Source: Bacillota bacterium
GTDB lineage: Bacteria; Bacillota; Clostridia; Lachnospirales; Lachnospiraceae
Assembly: GCA_023398375.1 (NCBI GenBank)
Contig: JAEWSH010000042.1
Location: 124,001 to 188,000, forward strand
Length of the DNA: 64,000 nt
Reading direction: 5' to 3'
Part shown: in pieces, positions 8,564 through 17,272 of the stretch
Numbering within the stretch: the stretch's first letter is position 1
How the letters are laid out: every line of letters begins with the position of its first letter
Program-made: the position numbers and the translations under genes
The notes under the pieces: generated by a model
Told to the model about the DNA's origin: nothing
Seen by the model: only the letters and a program-made list of their open reading frames with translations
Database searches by the model: none

Positions 8564-10896
8564 AAAGTTATCTTGATTTAATCTCTATATCAGCTAACGT
8601 TCGTAAGAATCAAAATAAAATGACGCGAATCTGCATTATACTTGCCGTGTTCCTGGTCACAGCTATTTTTGGCATGGCTGAAATGGAAATGCGCAGCCGG
8701 CAGCTGCAGGAAATCAAAACTGCCGGTAATTGGCATGTACTATTTAGTGGAATTGATGAAAAAGCTGTAAAGATGATCGCTGCCCGTCCAGAAGTACAGT
8801 CTTCCGGATGGTGGTACGATTATCTTGGCGAAAAAAACGCATATACAATAAACGGGAGATCTGTCAGCTTGAGTGGCTTAGATAAAGATGTTTTCGAAGA
8901 TACATTTCCAACAGAGGTGGTAGAAGGTGTATATCCGATCGAAAAAAATGAGGCTGTGTTAACGGAAAACGCAAAAAGCGGCTTAGGAATCAAGGTAGGG
9001 GATACCATTACTTTGGATCGTGAAGGCATGGAACCATTAAAAATTTTTGTTTCCGGCTTTATTGCAGGTACTTCAAAATTATTGAAAGAAGATGCCTATG
9101 CCGTTCTGTTAACAACGCAGGGACTTCGTTCATCTGTACCGGCAGAGCTTTATACAAGTCAGTACATAGTACAATTCTCCAGATATTGCAATATGCAAAA
9201 AGTAATTGCTGATATTACACAACAATTTCAATTGACTGATAAACAGGTTCTGCAGAATGGAAATTTACTTGGAGCACTCGGACAAAGCAATAACAGCTAT
9301 ATGTTAATACTTTATAGTGTTGCCGGAGTTTTATTTGTAATCGTGCTGTTAGCTGGTATTTTGATGATTACCAGCAGCCTGAACAGTAATGTCATGCAGA
9401 GAACTGAGTTTTTTGGTATGATGCGCTGCCTGGGCGCTACCAGAAAGCAGATCATGCATTTTGTTCGTATAGAGGGACTTCAATGGTGTAAAACGGCCAT
9501 ACCTTTTGGTCTTGGTCTGGGAATTGTAATTGTCTGGGTACTGTGTGCGCTTTTGAAATTACTGGTTCCGGGTTATTTTGCGGAAATACCTTCTTTTGGA
9601 ATCAGCTGGATCAGTATGTTATTTGGTATTGCCGTAGGCATTTTAGCGGTACTTCTGGCTGCCAGTTCTCCAGCTAAAAAGGCGGCCAGCGTATCTCCCA
9701 TCGCAGCGGTCTCTGGAAATGCAGATTCCGTTCAGCAGGTCCGAACAGCAGCAAAAACTACTTTTCTAAAAGTAGATATGGCTCTGGGTATCCATCATGC
9801 AAAATCAAATAAAAAGAATATCTGTTTGATGACTTGCTCATTTGCTCTTAGTATTATACTTTTTTTGTGCTTCTCGACAACTGTCGATTTTATGCACCAT
9901 GCAGTCACACCTCTTAAGCCATGGACGCCTGATCTTTCCATCGTAAGCAGAGATAACACTTGCTCAATAGAAAGCAGTTTGGTAGGTAAGTTACAAAATA
10001 ATCCAAAAATAAAGCGGGTATATGGTCGGATGTTTGCCTATCATATTCCGGTAAAAGCTGCTGGACAAGACAGAATCATTAATCTGATTTCGTATGATGA
10101 TATTCAATTTTTATGGGCAAAAGATAGTTTGTTGGAAGGTACACTTAATGAGATATGCTGCTCAGATAGTAAGGTCTTGATTGTCTATGATACCGAAAGT
10201 AACATGCATGTGGGTGATGAAATTACTATGGATCTGGGAGGGAGTCAAATGGAGATTACTGTTGGAGGAATGCTTTCTTCCAGTCCGTTTGACTATGAGA
10301 ATGATGCAGTGACAGTTATTTGTTCTGAAAATACTTTTCGGCAGATGACAGGTAACAAAAATTATACCATCGTTGATATACAACTTTCCAGAAATGCAAC
10401 AGATAAAGATGTAAATGAGATTCGTTCCATTGCAGGAACAAACACAGATTTTTCTGATAGGCGTTTAAGCAACAGTGAAGCAAGAGGCGCTTATTTTTCG
10501 TTTGGTCTATTTATTTATGGTTTTATGATTATGATTGCGCTGATCACTATTTTTAACATTGTAAATAGTATTGCTATGAGTGTTTCGGCTCGTACAAAGC
10601 AGTATGGTATCATGCGTGCAATTGGCATGAGTGACCATCAGCTCGTGAAAATGGTGATGACAGAAGCAGCTACCTATGCAATCTTTGGCAGCATTGCGGG
10701 ATGTGTAATTGGATTACCTCTGCAAAGAATTATATTTCAGGAAATGATAACATCTCACTGGGGAGAACCATGGTATATGCCCTTTGACATGATTGGGATA
10801 ATCGTTACAATCGTTATAACAGCTTCCATTCTTGCAGTGTACGGGCCGGCAAAACGAATTCATCAGATGTCAATTGTGGATACGATTGATGCATAA
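8560..10896 (+). CDS. ABC transporter permease with two FtsX domains
   Basis: The 778-residue permease has an N-terminal membrane segment (about 23-43), an extracytoplasmic domain, an FtsX block of three helices (about 245-370), a further helix near 425, a second extracytoplasmic domain and a C-terminal FtsX block (about 645-770). The duplicated FtsX layout with large external domains matches the MacB-like/YtrF-like permeases of Firmicutes. It overlaps the ATPase gene by 4 nt, so both are made together. The gene at the left window edge has the same architecture and may be a paralogue. Substrate unknown. Confidence 0.88.
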   Translation: MKSYLDLISISANVRKNQNKMTRICIILAVFLVTAIFGMAEMEMRSRQLQEIKTAGNWHVLFSGIDEKAVKMIAARPEVQSSGWWYDYLGEKNAYTINGRSVSLSGLDKDVFEDTFPTEVVEGVYPIEKNEAVLTENAKSGLGIKVGDTITLDREGMEPLKIFVSGFIAGTSKLLKEDAYAVLLTTQGLRSSVPAELYTSQYIVQFSRYCNMQKVIADITQQFQLTDKQVLQNGNLLGALGQSNNSYMLILYSVAGVLFVIVLLAGILMITSSLNSNVMQRTEFFGMMRCLGATRKQIMHFVRIEGLQWCKTAIPFGLGLGIVIVWVLCALLKLLVPGYFAEIPSFGISWISMLFGIAVGILAVLLAASSPAKKAASVSPIAAVSGNADSVQQVRTAAKTTFLKVDMALGIHHAKSNKKNICLMTCSFALSIILFLCFSTTVDFMHHAVTPLKPWTPDLSIVSRDNTCSIESSLVGKLQNNPKIKRVYGRMFAYHIPVKAAGQDRIINLISYDDIQFLWAKDSLLEGTLNEICCSDSKVLIVYDTESNMHVGDEITMDLGGSQMEITVGGMLSSSPFDYENDAVTVICSENTFRQMTGNKNYTIVDIQLSRNATDKDVNEIRSIAGTNTDFSDRRLSNSEARGAYFSFGLFIYGFMIMIALITIFNIVNSIAMSVSARTKQYGIMRAIGMSDHQLVKMVMTEAATYAIFGSIAGCVIGLPLQRIIFQEMITSHWGEPWYMPFDMIGIIVTIVITASILAVYGPAKRIHQMSIVDTIDA

Positions 10897-10966
10897 AAAG
10901 GATATGTATTTGTAATATCTCACTGATTGTTTCATATATAATAAAAAAGAAATATGGTGGTTGTAG

Positions 10967-11533
10967 ATGTTTCGTATATCAACTAGCTTGAATGATAGAA
11001 AGACAAATACTTATTCCATGCTGTATCTTCTAAATACTTATACCGCTTTTGTGGAAGCAATCATACCATGGAGTCCCAAACTGGCAGCAGAATATGGCGA
11101 AATACAATTTTACGGTGCGATTGACTCACTTACCTATGAGTATCTGATTTTATCATTATATGAGCTTGGAGGGGCTCCTCTTATAATATCAACAGCAGAA
11201 ATACTTGATATGGCTGCCAGAGAGCTGGTTTTTCGGGGAGATAATGAGTTTTCATTTAATCTTACGAATGGCGTGGCATTTTCTGTCCTGACTCCGCCAG
11301 ACAGATTGTCAGCACTAAACATCATAAAACAACAAGAGATGTCCTCCTATGATAATACAATGACTGCAGATATATATATTGTGGATAGATTAATAAGATT
11401 AACAATGATGGGATACTACTCTGAGTGGTTCGGGTACGGTCAGACCAGATTGGATGAACCTAGTCAAAGAGTTATGGAGTTTGGTCCGGTTAGCTGGGAA
11501 CAGGTAGGATATCCGGGACCTGACAGGAATTAG
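10967..11533 (+). CDS. unrecognised small protein, probable partner of the GMC oxidoreductase
   Basis: The 188-residue protein has no motif I can name. It is soluble, rich in aromatic residues toward the end (YYSEWFGYGQT) and has no signal peptide. It ends 10 nt before the GMC oxidoreductase start, so the two are almost certainly one operon. In known GMC enzymes such as gluconate and fructose dehydrogenases a small subunit of about this size is encoded beside the flavoprotein; the same role is inferred here from position and size only. A GGTGG ribosome site is weak but correctly placed. Confidence 0.6.
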   Translation: MFRISTSLNDRKTNTYSMLYLLNTYTAFVEAIIPWSPKLAAEYGEIQFYGAIDSLTYEYLILSLYELGGAPLIISTAEILDMAARELVFRGDNEFSFNLTNGVAFSVLTPPDRLSALNIIKQQEMSSYDNTMTADIYIVDRLIRLTMMGYYSEWFGYGQTRLDEPSQRVMEFGPVSWEQVGYPGPDRN

Positions 11534-11543
11534 GGAGGAAATT

Positions 11544-13247
11544 ATGAATAATGATGCGGATGTTATTATTATCGGTGCAGGAGGCGGCGGCGCAGTAGTT
11601 GCTAAAGAACTGGGAGAGAAGGGATTGAAAGTTTTGCTTCTTGATGCCGGACCCTGGTATGGCAATAAAAAATGGCCCAAACCGAATACTGAAAAAGGTG
11701 CAGTAGGCAGTTCAAAGATTGAAGATTTGAGCATTCAGATATTGAAGGAAAGCTTTACCGATTTAGAAAATGATATGAATAGTATGATAAACGGCAAATT
11801 CCGCTGGGGACCGGCTGACCGGAATCGAAAACCTTGGGCAAGAAATGTCGCAAACGGCGGATTCGCATGGCAAAGTGCAGGAATTGGCGGAGGTACGCTG
11901 CTCTATACTGCAAACTGTCCCCGCGCATATCCAATAGCTGTTGATAATGTCTGGCCCATATCGTATGAAGAAATGATTCCATATTATGAGAAAGTGGAAG
12001 CAACGCTGCCTGTCATTGATTCCAGACCAACGGCAAAAGAAGATTTGTTTTTCTACGGAGCGGAAAAGGCAGGTTGGAATCAATTAGAGGGAAGAAATGT
12101 TACGAGTCCAGGATATCGTTTGCAGCCGAATGCAATTCTACTTAGGAATGAAACCGCAAATATACCGGACTATGAGAGAGACAGGGATGGTGATTACGGT
12201 TGTACTTTTCGGGGGCATTGTATTAATGGATGCCATATAGGACCTAAAGTACAGGCGGCAGCCAAGAGATCCACCTTAACAAGCTATGTTCCTTTGGCAC
12301 TTTATTCGGAAAATGTTGAAATAAGACCGAATGCTTTTGTGGTCAAAGTTCTGACTGAAAATGACAGCCAGCAGGGATTGCATGCAGTAGGGATTTTATA
12401 TAGGGATACATGGACCGGTGAGATGGCAGAAGCAAGAGCACACGTGATTGTTATGGCAGGAGGAGCTGTCGAAACGCCACGTCTTTGGATGAATTCTGAA
12501 TTACCCGAAAATCCTTGGGTAGGAAAGGGATTAATTAATCATTGGATGGATGGTGTCATGGCTATATTTGAGGAAAAGGTATTAATGGAAGAATTGGGAA
12601 GGTCTGCTATCAGCCCATTCGTTGGTCAAAATGCAGCAGCCAGATTTGATTATCCGGGACTTGGGGTGATACAGACTATGGGATTTAGTCCTGGTATTTA
12701 TTCTTCTATTTTTTATGGGGCAAGTGATAAAGGCATCTATGAATGGAATCAAATAAATCCGAAGGAAACCTGGGATATAGAAGGGGAAGTAATAGGTCAG
12801 CAGTTAAAGGAATTTATGAAAGATTATACGAGGACCTTAGGGGTATTCATATTTACGGATGATGAGGTGAATCAAAACAACCAAGTGACCTTAGATTATG
12901 AACATAAAGATGAGAATGGTTATATTCCTAAAATAATGTATTACCCAAGTGACAGGGACAGAATAAAAAGAGACAGACTTGCCGTAATTGCATCAGATAT
13001 ATTCAGAAAAGCAGGTGCAAAAATAGTAATCCGTTCAAACTGGTCAGCAAATATCTTTATACATATTCAATGTACCATGCGTATGGGATTTGTTACTGAT
13101 AATGATTGTGAAGCAAAACAGGTAAAAAGATTGTACATAGCGGATAACAGCGTTCTTTATAATGGATTGGGGGGACCAAATCCGACACTTAGCACACAGG
13201 CACTTGCGACGCGGACATCGGAAAAAATAAAAAATAAATATTTCTGA
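11544..13247 (+). CDS. GMC-family FAD oxidoreductase
   Basis: The 567-residue flavoprotein starts with a dinucleotide fold (VIIIGAGGGGAVVAKELGE, then an acidic strand end LLLDAGP). It ends with the GMC C-terminal block: IHIQCTMRMG containing the catalytic-site histidine, then LYIADNSVLYNGLGGPNPT. It resembles the large subunit of gluconate 2-dehydrogenase/alcohol dehydrogenase-type GMC enzymes, which oxidise alcohol groups of sugars or sugar acids. No Tat signal is present, so it should act in the cytoplasm. A CRGHCINGCH-like cysteine cluster near residue 225 is unusual for soluble sugar oxidases. AGGGAGGA precedes the ATG. Substrate and electron acceptor are unknown. Confidence 0.85.
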   Translation: MNNDADVIIIGAGGGGAVVAKELGEKGLKVLLLDAGPWYGNKKWPKPNTEKGAVGSSKIEDLSIQILKESFTDLENDMNSMINGKFRWGPADRNRKPWARNVANGGFAWQSAGIGGGTLLYTANCPRAYPIAVDNVWPISYEEMIPYYEKVEATLPVIDSRPTAKEDLFFYGAEKAGWNQLEGRNVTSPGYRLQPNAILLRNETANIPDYERDRDGDYGCTFRGHCINGCHIGPKVQAAAKRSTLTSYVPLALYSENVEIRPNAFVVKVLTENDSQQGLHAVGILYRDTWTGEMAEARAHVIVMAGGAVETPRLWMNSELPENPWVGKGLINHWMDGVMAIFEEKVLMEELGRSAISPFVGQNAAARFDYPGLGVIQTMGFSPGIYSSIFYGASDKGIYEWNQINPKETWDIEGEVIGQQLKEFMKDYTRTLGVFIFTDDEVNQNNQVTLDYEHKDENGYIPKIMYYPSDRDRIKRDRLAVIASDIFRKAGAKIVIRSNWSANIFIHIQCTMRMGFVTDNDCEAKQVKRLYIADNSVLYNGLGGPNPTLSTQALATRTSEKIKNKYF

Positions 13248-13262
13248 ATTTAGAATAAAAAT

Positions 13263-13299
13263 AAAATGGCAGAAGCGTTAAATCTCTTGCCATTTTTTA
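13263..13299 (+). terminator. terminator after the GMC operon
   Basis: A 9-bp stem (13263-13271 with 13288-13296, AAAATGGCA and complement) with a 16-nt loop is followed by a T-run. It lies between convergent genes and may serve both. Confidence 0.7.
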
Positions 13300-13318
13300 T
13301 GTCAAAGATATTGTGTAT

Positions 13319-14296
13319 TTAGTAAAACCTGGTTCCGAAGATTTTTTCGGGATTTTTCATGATTCCAACTCTGTCATTATATAAATCGGTTCTATCCATT
13401 TTGAGGATACGTATATAGTGATTTGCTTCACGCAGTACATGGTCTCCAAGCAGCGGAAGTATAATAGAGCGGATTTTACATGCAGCAATACCTTCTGTTC
13501 CTGCCTGTTTAAAATCCCGGTATTTGATGGTTTCCTTGAGGGTAGCGTTAGTAATACTTTGCATTGTTTGATCGGTTGCCTGTTTTGCACTTTCAATTAA
13601 TTCACTATATTCTTTGGCAAAGTCATTGGATGTCATAATCAAGTCATTTTCTGTTGGGTCAAGCAGGCCCCTGATGAATAGTGCATGTTCCATCATAATT
13701 TGATCCCAGAACAACTCTGTCTGCCTGATATCTTTATTATCAATATCTTCATCTTGCATGATACATTCTAGATAATTACGGTATAAGCGTGCTTCACGTA
13801 AGATGTGTTCTATTAATAAAGGATAGTTCATCGTGAACATGTTGCAGGATAAAACTGAATTCAGTACTTCCTGCTTAAATGCAATCAACTCATCCAGCAT
13901 TGCTTTGGCATTCAAGTTCAGGTTTTTAACGTTATAGATTAGCTCTGGTGTAACGGACACATGATAGCCGCTATGGAGTTTTGACTCCATCACAGTAATA
14001 GTTTGGTTGATTTCAATACCTGTAAAATTCTGTGTCTTTTGTTCTGCTCCCAGCGTAAAATCAGTAATGATTTCGCCGGATGATAATACGCTTGGTCTTA
14101 TAATTCCATTGCTGATACGGACGACATTTAATAAAAGTGTCTCAAAATTCACCTTAAAGACATCTGCTCTTCTTCCATAATATTCATCTTCAGGTGTAAA
14201 GCCTGCTTCTAAAAATAGTGCATGTTCTTTCATTATTCTAGCAAAAAATAAATGTAGTTCAAGAGACAAAGTTACATATTTTTCTCGACTTAACAT
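13319..14296 (-). CDS. DUF2935 protein, ferritin-like helical bundle
   Basis: The 325-residue, largely helical protein contains two similar halves, each with an E-H-x-x-F pattern (KEHALFLEAGF near the start, MEHALFIRGLLDPTE in the middle) and H-x-L-R-E-A motifs (IEHILREARLYRNYL, GDHVLREANHYIRIL). These repeated Glu/His helices are those of the DUF2935 family of Firmicutes, which adopts a ferritin-like fold and probably binds metal. The biochemical role is not established. AGGAG lies 8 nt before the ATG. It is a single gene, convergent with the GMC operon. Confidence 0.85.
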   Translation of the reverse strand: MLSREKYVTLSLELHLFFARIMKEHALFLEAGFTPEDEYYGRRADVFKVNFETLLLNVVRISNGIIRPSVLSSGEIITDFTLGAEQKTQNFTGIEINQTITVMESKLHSGYHVSVTPELIYNVKNLNLNAKAMLDELIAFKQEVLNSVLSCNMFTMNYPLLIEHILREARLYRNYLECIMQDEDIDNKDIRQTELFWDQIMMEHALFIRGLLDPTENDLIMTSNDFAKEYSELIESAKQATDQTMQSITNATLKETIKYRDFKQAGTEGIAACKIRSIILPLLGDHVLREANHYIRILKMDRTDLYNDRVGIMKNPEKIFGTRFY

Positions 14297-14391
14297 GTAG
14301 TCGCTCCTAAGTGTTATAGTTTTATATTAATTTATGTAAAATAGCTCGTTTGGGTTCACTCTTCAAACTGACCAGTCAGCCTGAAATCTCA

Positions 14392-14430
14392 TTGCGATTA
14401 TTCAGATCATGACATATAATTATATGTCAT
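14392..14430 (+). promoter_or_regulatory. sigma-A promoter overlapped by a perfect 22-bp palindrome
   Basis: TTGCGA (14392-14397), a 17-nt spacer and TATAAT (14415-14420) form a housekeeping promoter for the AraC-type gene 90 nt downstream. The -10 box sits inside a perfect palindrome at 14409-14430 (half-site ATGACATATAA). A regulator bound there would block RNA polymerase, so autorepression is likely; the identity of the regulator is inferred. Confidence 0.65.
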
Positions 14431-14517
14431 AACCTTTTTGTATGCTCTCTGATTTGTGCATGAAAAGAGAGGACAAAAGATCTGAAAATATTATAATTGT
14501 CATAAGGAGCTGATGAT

Positions 14518-15369
14518 ATGGAATGGATTGAAAGACTAAATAAAGCGATCAACTATATGGAAGAACACCTGACAGAGGAAGTGGATTATGAGCAGATTGC
14601 AAAAATAGCCTGTTGCTCGACTTATCATTTTCAAAGAATGTTTGCATACATGGCAAATGTTTCACTATCTGAATATATCCGTCGCAGGCGGATGTCATTG
14701 GCTGCAGTGGAGTTGCAGGACAGTGACAAGAAAATCGTTGACGTAGCTTTAAAGTATGGATACGCTTCACCCACAGCATTTAATAGAGCTTTTCAAAGTA
14801 TACACGGAGTTGCACCGTCAGTTGTGAAAGATGGTGCAGCTACATTGAGGGCATTTCCACCTATCAGCTTCAAAATTATCGTTAAAGGAGCAGAAGAAAT
14901 GAATTACAGAATTGAAAAGAAAGAAGCCTTTCGCATTATCGGTACGGCACAGCCGCTGCACAAAGAGATTGAAAAGAACTTTGAGATTGTACCGCAAATG
15001 TGGCAAAAGGCTGCTATGGATGGAACGCTTTCTAAGCTGGAGTCTAAGCTGGATAGCCAGCCTGCAGGAATTCTGGGGGTAAGTGCCTGCAATGACTTAG
15101 AAGAATGGAGGTATTTTATAGCTGTTGCAAGTACAAAACCGATTGATGATACTTTGGAAGAATATAATATTCCGTCTTTTACGTGGGCGATATTTTCGGG
15201 AGAAGGACAATGTCCGCAGGCAATACAGGAGTTAGAACAACGAATCGTAACAGAGTGGTTGCCGACTTCCGGGTATGAATATGATAATGGACCTGATATT
15301 GAACTTTATATCAGTCCAGACCCGCAAAATGCTGAATTTGAGGTATGGATTCCGGTGAAAAAAGTGTGA
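14518..15369 (+). CDS. AraC-family regulator with GyrI-like effector domain
   Basis: The 283-residue protein has an N-terminal AraC double helix-turn-helix (about 1-105; YHFQRMFAY and YASPTAFNRAFQ recognition regions) and a C-terminal GyrI-like/AraC effector-binding domain (about 128-283, beginning YRIEKKEAFRIIGT and ending FEVWIPVKK). This is the Rob/BmrR-type layout, in which the second domain binds hydrophobic drugs or metabolites. AAGGAG lies upstream of the ATG. A strong palindrome overlaps its own promoter. No target gene sits in an obvious operon with it; it is followed by the YbjQ pair, which has its own promoter. Confidence 0.9.
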   Translation: MEWIERLNKAINYMEEHLTEEVDYEQIAKIACCSTYHFQRMFAYMANVSLSEYIRRRRMSLAAVELQDSDKKIVDVALKYGYASPTAFNRAFQSIHGVAPSVVKDGAATLRAFPPISFKIIVKGAEEMNYRIEKKEAFRIIGTAQPLHKEIEKNFEIVPQMWQKAAMDGTLSKLESKLDSQPAGILGVSACNDLEEWRYFIAVASTKPIDDTLEEYNIPSFTWAIFSGEGQCPQAIQELEQRIVTEWLPTSGYEYDNGPDIELYISPDPQNAEFEVWIPVKKV

Positions 15370-15482
15370 GAAGTAATGCTACGCAGTCAAGAAACGGCTG
15401 CAAAGAATTTTTTCCTACTTTAAGTGAGGAAAACAATCCATATATTAAATCTTTTTTACAGCATGAAATTGAACTACAATAA
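15345..15482 (+). other. possible 45-codon overlapping ORF or gene remnant
   Basis: In a different frame, an ATG inside the end of the AraC-type gene opens a 45-codon frame reading MDSGEKSV... and ending in a protein-like stretch, NPYIKSFLQHEIELQ. No ribosome-binding site precedes it. It may be the tail of a lost gene that recombined into this site. No family was recognised. Confidence 0.2.
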
Positions 15483-15503
15483 AAACTGGTAGTCTAATTT
15501 ATA

Positions 15504-15532
15504 TTGACAACAATATGGTATAAGAATACAAT
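15504..15532 (+). promoter_or_regulatory. sigma-A promoter of the YbjQ pair
   Basis: TTGACA (15504-15509), a 17-nt spacer and TACAAT (15527-15532) give a near-consensus promoter. Transcription would begin about 62 nt before the first gene of the pair. Confidence 0.75.
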
Positions 15533-15601
15533 ATTTACATACTGTAAGATAAGGTATACAAATAAAAAGAGCCATAGATATTTATATTGTGAGGTGACGA
15601 T

Positions 15602-15826
15602 ATGCATAAAAAAAAGATGATTGCCCCGATCGTGATAACTATTGTCATTTTATTATACTGTGTTGGATTTGCTTATTTCTATTTATTTAGGGACAGTATC
15701 TCTTTGCTGGTCAAAATATCAGGTGGTGTAATTCCGATGATTTTAGCAGGGATTTGTATATATGTACTTGTGGAACGAATCAAAGAAATAAGGAGTGGTG
15801 AGGAAGATGATCTTAGTAAATACTGA
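15602..15826 (+). CDS. small membrane protein with two transmembrane helices
   Basis: The 74-residue protein has two hydrophobic helices (about 8-28 and 38-58) and a charged tail (RIKEIRSGEEDDL). GAGGTG precedes the ATG. Its end overlaps the YbjQ-like gene by 20 nt, so the two are co-translated. Small membrane proteins of this kind often accompany YbjQ/UPF0145 genes; the function is unknown. Confidence 0.8.
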   Translation: MHKKKMIAPIVITIVILLYCVGFAYFYLFRDSISLLVKISGGVIPMILAGICIYVLVERIKEIRSGEEDDLSKY

Positions 15827-16118
15827 TTATATTACAGGAAAAGAACTTGAAATGCTGGGTCTTGTGAAAGGAAGTACGATTCAATCGAAAAATATTGGGC
15901 GTGATATCACACAAGGTCTGAAAACACTTGTAGGCGGTGAATTGAAAGCATATACAGAAATGATGAATACCGCAAGAGCGCTTGCTACAAAACGTATGGC
16001 AACTGAAGCAGAAGAATTGCAGGCAGATGCCGTCATTAATATTCGGTATGCTTCTGCCGCAGTTATGCAGGGAGCTGCCGAAGTCATGGCATATGGAACA
16101 GCAGTAAAATTCAAGTAA
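15807..16118 (+). CDS. YbjQ/UPF0145 heavy-metal-binding-like protein
   Basis: The 103-residue protein belongs to the YbjQ (UPF0145, formerly DUF74) family: an opening ILVNTDYITGKELEMLGLV, a central VGGELKAYTEMM segment, and the ending AVINIRYASAAVMQGAAEVM and AYGTAV. Members form pentamers and are annotated as putative heavy-metal binding, without a proven role. The ATG at 15807 starts the conserved domain; the GTG at 15795 would add four unconserved residues. It overlaps the small membrane protein gene and ends before a strong terminator. Confidence 0.9.
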   Translation: MILVNTDYITGKELEMLGLVKGSTIQSKNIGRDITQGLKTLVGGELKAYTEMMNTARALATKRMATEAEELQADAVINIRYASAAVMQGAAEVMAYGTAVKFK

Positions 16119-16161
16119 GCTGGAAAAATGTTTATCTATGATGATATATATACAGAAATTT

Positions 16162-16200
16162 AAAACATCCTGTTACTGGATTTGTAACGGGATGTTTTTT
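16162..16200 (+). terminator. terminator of the YbjQ pair
   Basis: A 14-bp stem with one G-U pair (16163-16176 with 16184-16197) and a 7-nt loop is followed by a run of T. Confidence 0.85.
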
Positions 16201-16244
16201 AACTTATAGAAAAGTTCTTCGAACTTGCCCATAAGTTAAAAAGG
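16201..16244 (+). repeat. nested hairpin element, copy 1
   Basis: An outer 7-bp stem (AACTTAT 16201-16207 with ATAAGTT 16231-16237) encloses an inner 6-bp stem (AAGTTC 16212-16217 with GAACTT 16221-16226). The 3' part, 16221-16244, matches 32278-32301 at 21 of 24 positions. The outer stem is kept in the second copy by a compensating change. Function unknown. Confidence 0.5.
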
Positions 16245-16288
16245 CACTTTCTTTGTTCTACTAATAAGAAAAGTTGGGGAGGTATGGA

Positions 16289-16981
16289 ATGAAAGTAATA
16301 GATAAGCCTATAGTCGTTGAGTTTCCTTTAAGGGGAGAATGGTTGGCTCCCAATACACCAGGCAAAAAGATTCCAAGCCACGGAACCGACCAGTTAGGGT
16401 CACGATATGCTTACGATTTTTTACAAGTGGATTGGAAAAGAAAAGGCTGGCCCAGTTATCGTGTTCACTGGCTACGGTATCTCCTTTTAGGTGTTCCTCT
16501 AAATAAGTGTTATTGTTGGGGGCAAGAAATATATGCGCCTTGCGATGGGGTAATTGTTAAAGCCGAAGATGGTTATACGGAAAGAGCCAAAGCGCATTTA
16601 CTTTCAGATTTGTTTGTTGCTGTAAGGAGCGCGTATGCCTTTAATCCAAGGAAAGACAATATTCAATCCGTTGCTGGCAACTACATCATTATGAAATGTA
16701 ATAATGATGTATATGCCGGATTAGTCCATCTTCAAGAAGGTTCAATTAGGGTTTCGGTTGGACAAAGCGTGAAAAAAGGTGATTTTTTAGGTAAAGTAGG
16801 GCATTCAGGTAATTCATTTTCTCCGCATTTGCATTTTCAGCTCATGGATAGTAGTGACATATTTTCAGCAAGTGGATTGCCTTGCGCTTTTGAGCAGTAT
16901 GAATCATTTAAAGACGGCAAATGGAAAAAAGTGTATAACGGAATCCCCACAGATAAGGACAGAATACGATTTTATGCTTAA
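16289..16981 (+). CDS. M23-family (LytM-type) peptidase domain protein
   Basis: The 230-residue protein has the M23 metallopeptidase core: an N-terminal SHGTDQLGSRYAYDF segment with the zinc-ligand H-x3-D-type region, the strand IYAPCDGVIVKAEDG, the GNYIIMKC-VYAGLVHLQ pair, and a final GHSGNSFSPHLHFQL with the H-x-H ligands. M23 enzymes cut peptidoglycan peptides, but there is no signal peptide or membrane anchor, so export is unexplained and a cytoplasmic or forespore role is possible. GGGGAGG lies 6 nt before the ATG at 16289. It is a single gene. Confidence 0.85.
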   Translation: MKVIDKPIVVEFPLRGEWLAPNTPGKKIPSHGTDQLGSRYAYDFLQVDWKRKGWPSYRVHWLRYLLLGVPLNKCYCWGQEIYAPCDGVIVKAEDGYTERAKAHLLSDLFVAVRSAYAFNPRKDNIQSVAGNYIIMKCNNDVYAGLVHLQEGSIRVSVGQSVKKGDFLGKVGHSGNSFSPHLHFQLMDSSDIFSASGLPCAFEQYESFKDGKWKKVYNGIPTDKDRIRFYA

Positions 16982-17164
16982 TTAGCCACTATCCACTAAG
17001 GACATTCCAGAAAAATGGTGTGGCAGTTGGGAATACCTGCCGAGTGATTAAGAGAATTAACGGAGTATCAAATGATAAGTGATAATTTTTACAACTTGGT
17101 TACAAATAGAGCAAACATAATGAAAGGTATCTATGCTAAAATAACTTATATGAGTGGATGAATA

Positions 17165-17216
17165 GTGTGAATAGTCTCGCACAAAGAATGCGAGCCATTA
17201 GAGAACACTTTCACAC
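17165..17216 (+). promoter_or_regulatory. nested stem-loop in the leader of the second two-component system
   Basis: GTGTGAA (17165-17171) pairs with TTCACAC (17210-17216). Inside it CTCGCA (17176-17181) pairs with TGCGAG (17189-17194) over a 7-nt loop. It lies about 55 nt before the regulator gene within a 291-nt gap that holds nothing else I recognise. It may be an operator or leader RNA; no known riboswitch class fits. Confidence 0.35.
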
Positions 17217-17272
17217 GCAAATTTGTGCATGCAGACCAAAGTTTGCAGGTTGTGGCAATAATGGAGATCAAC

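Noticed and set aside
16982..17100. Short protein-like stretches after the M23 gene
   Set aside because: Two frames give plausible peptides of under 30 residues, but neither has a start site or a family resemblance.
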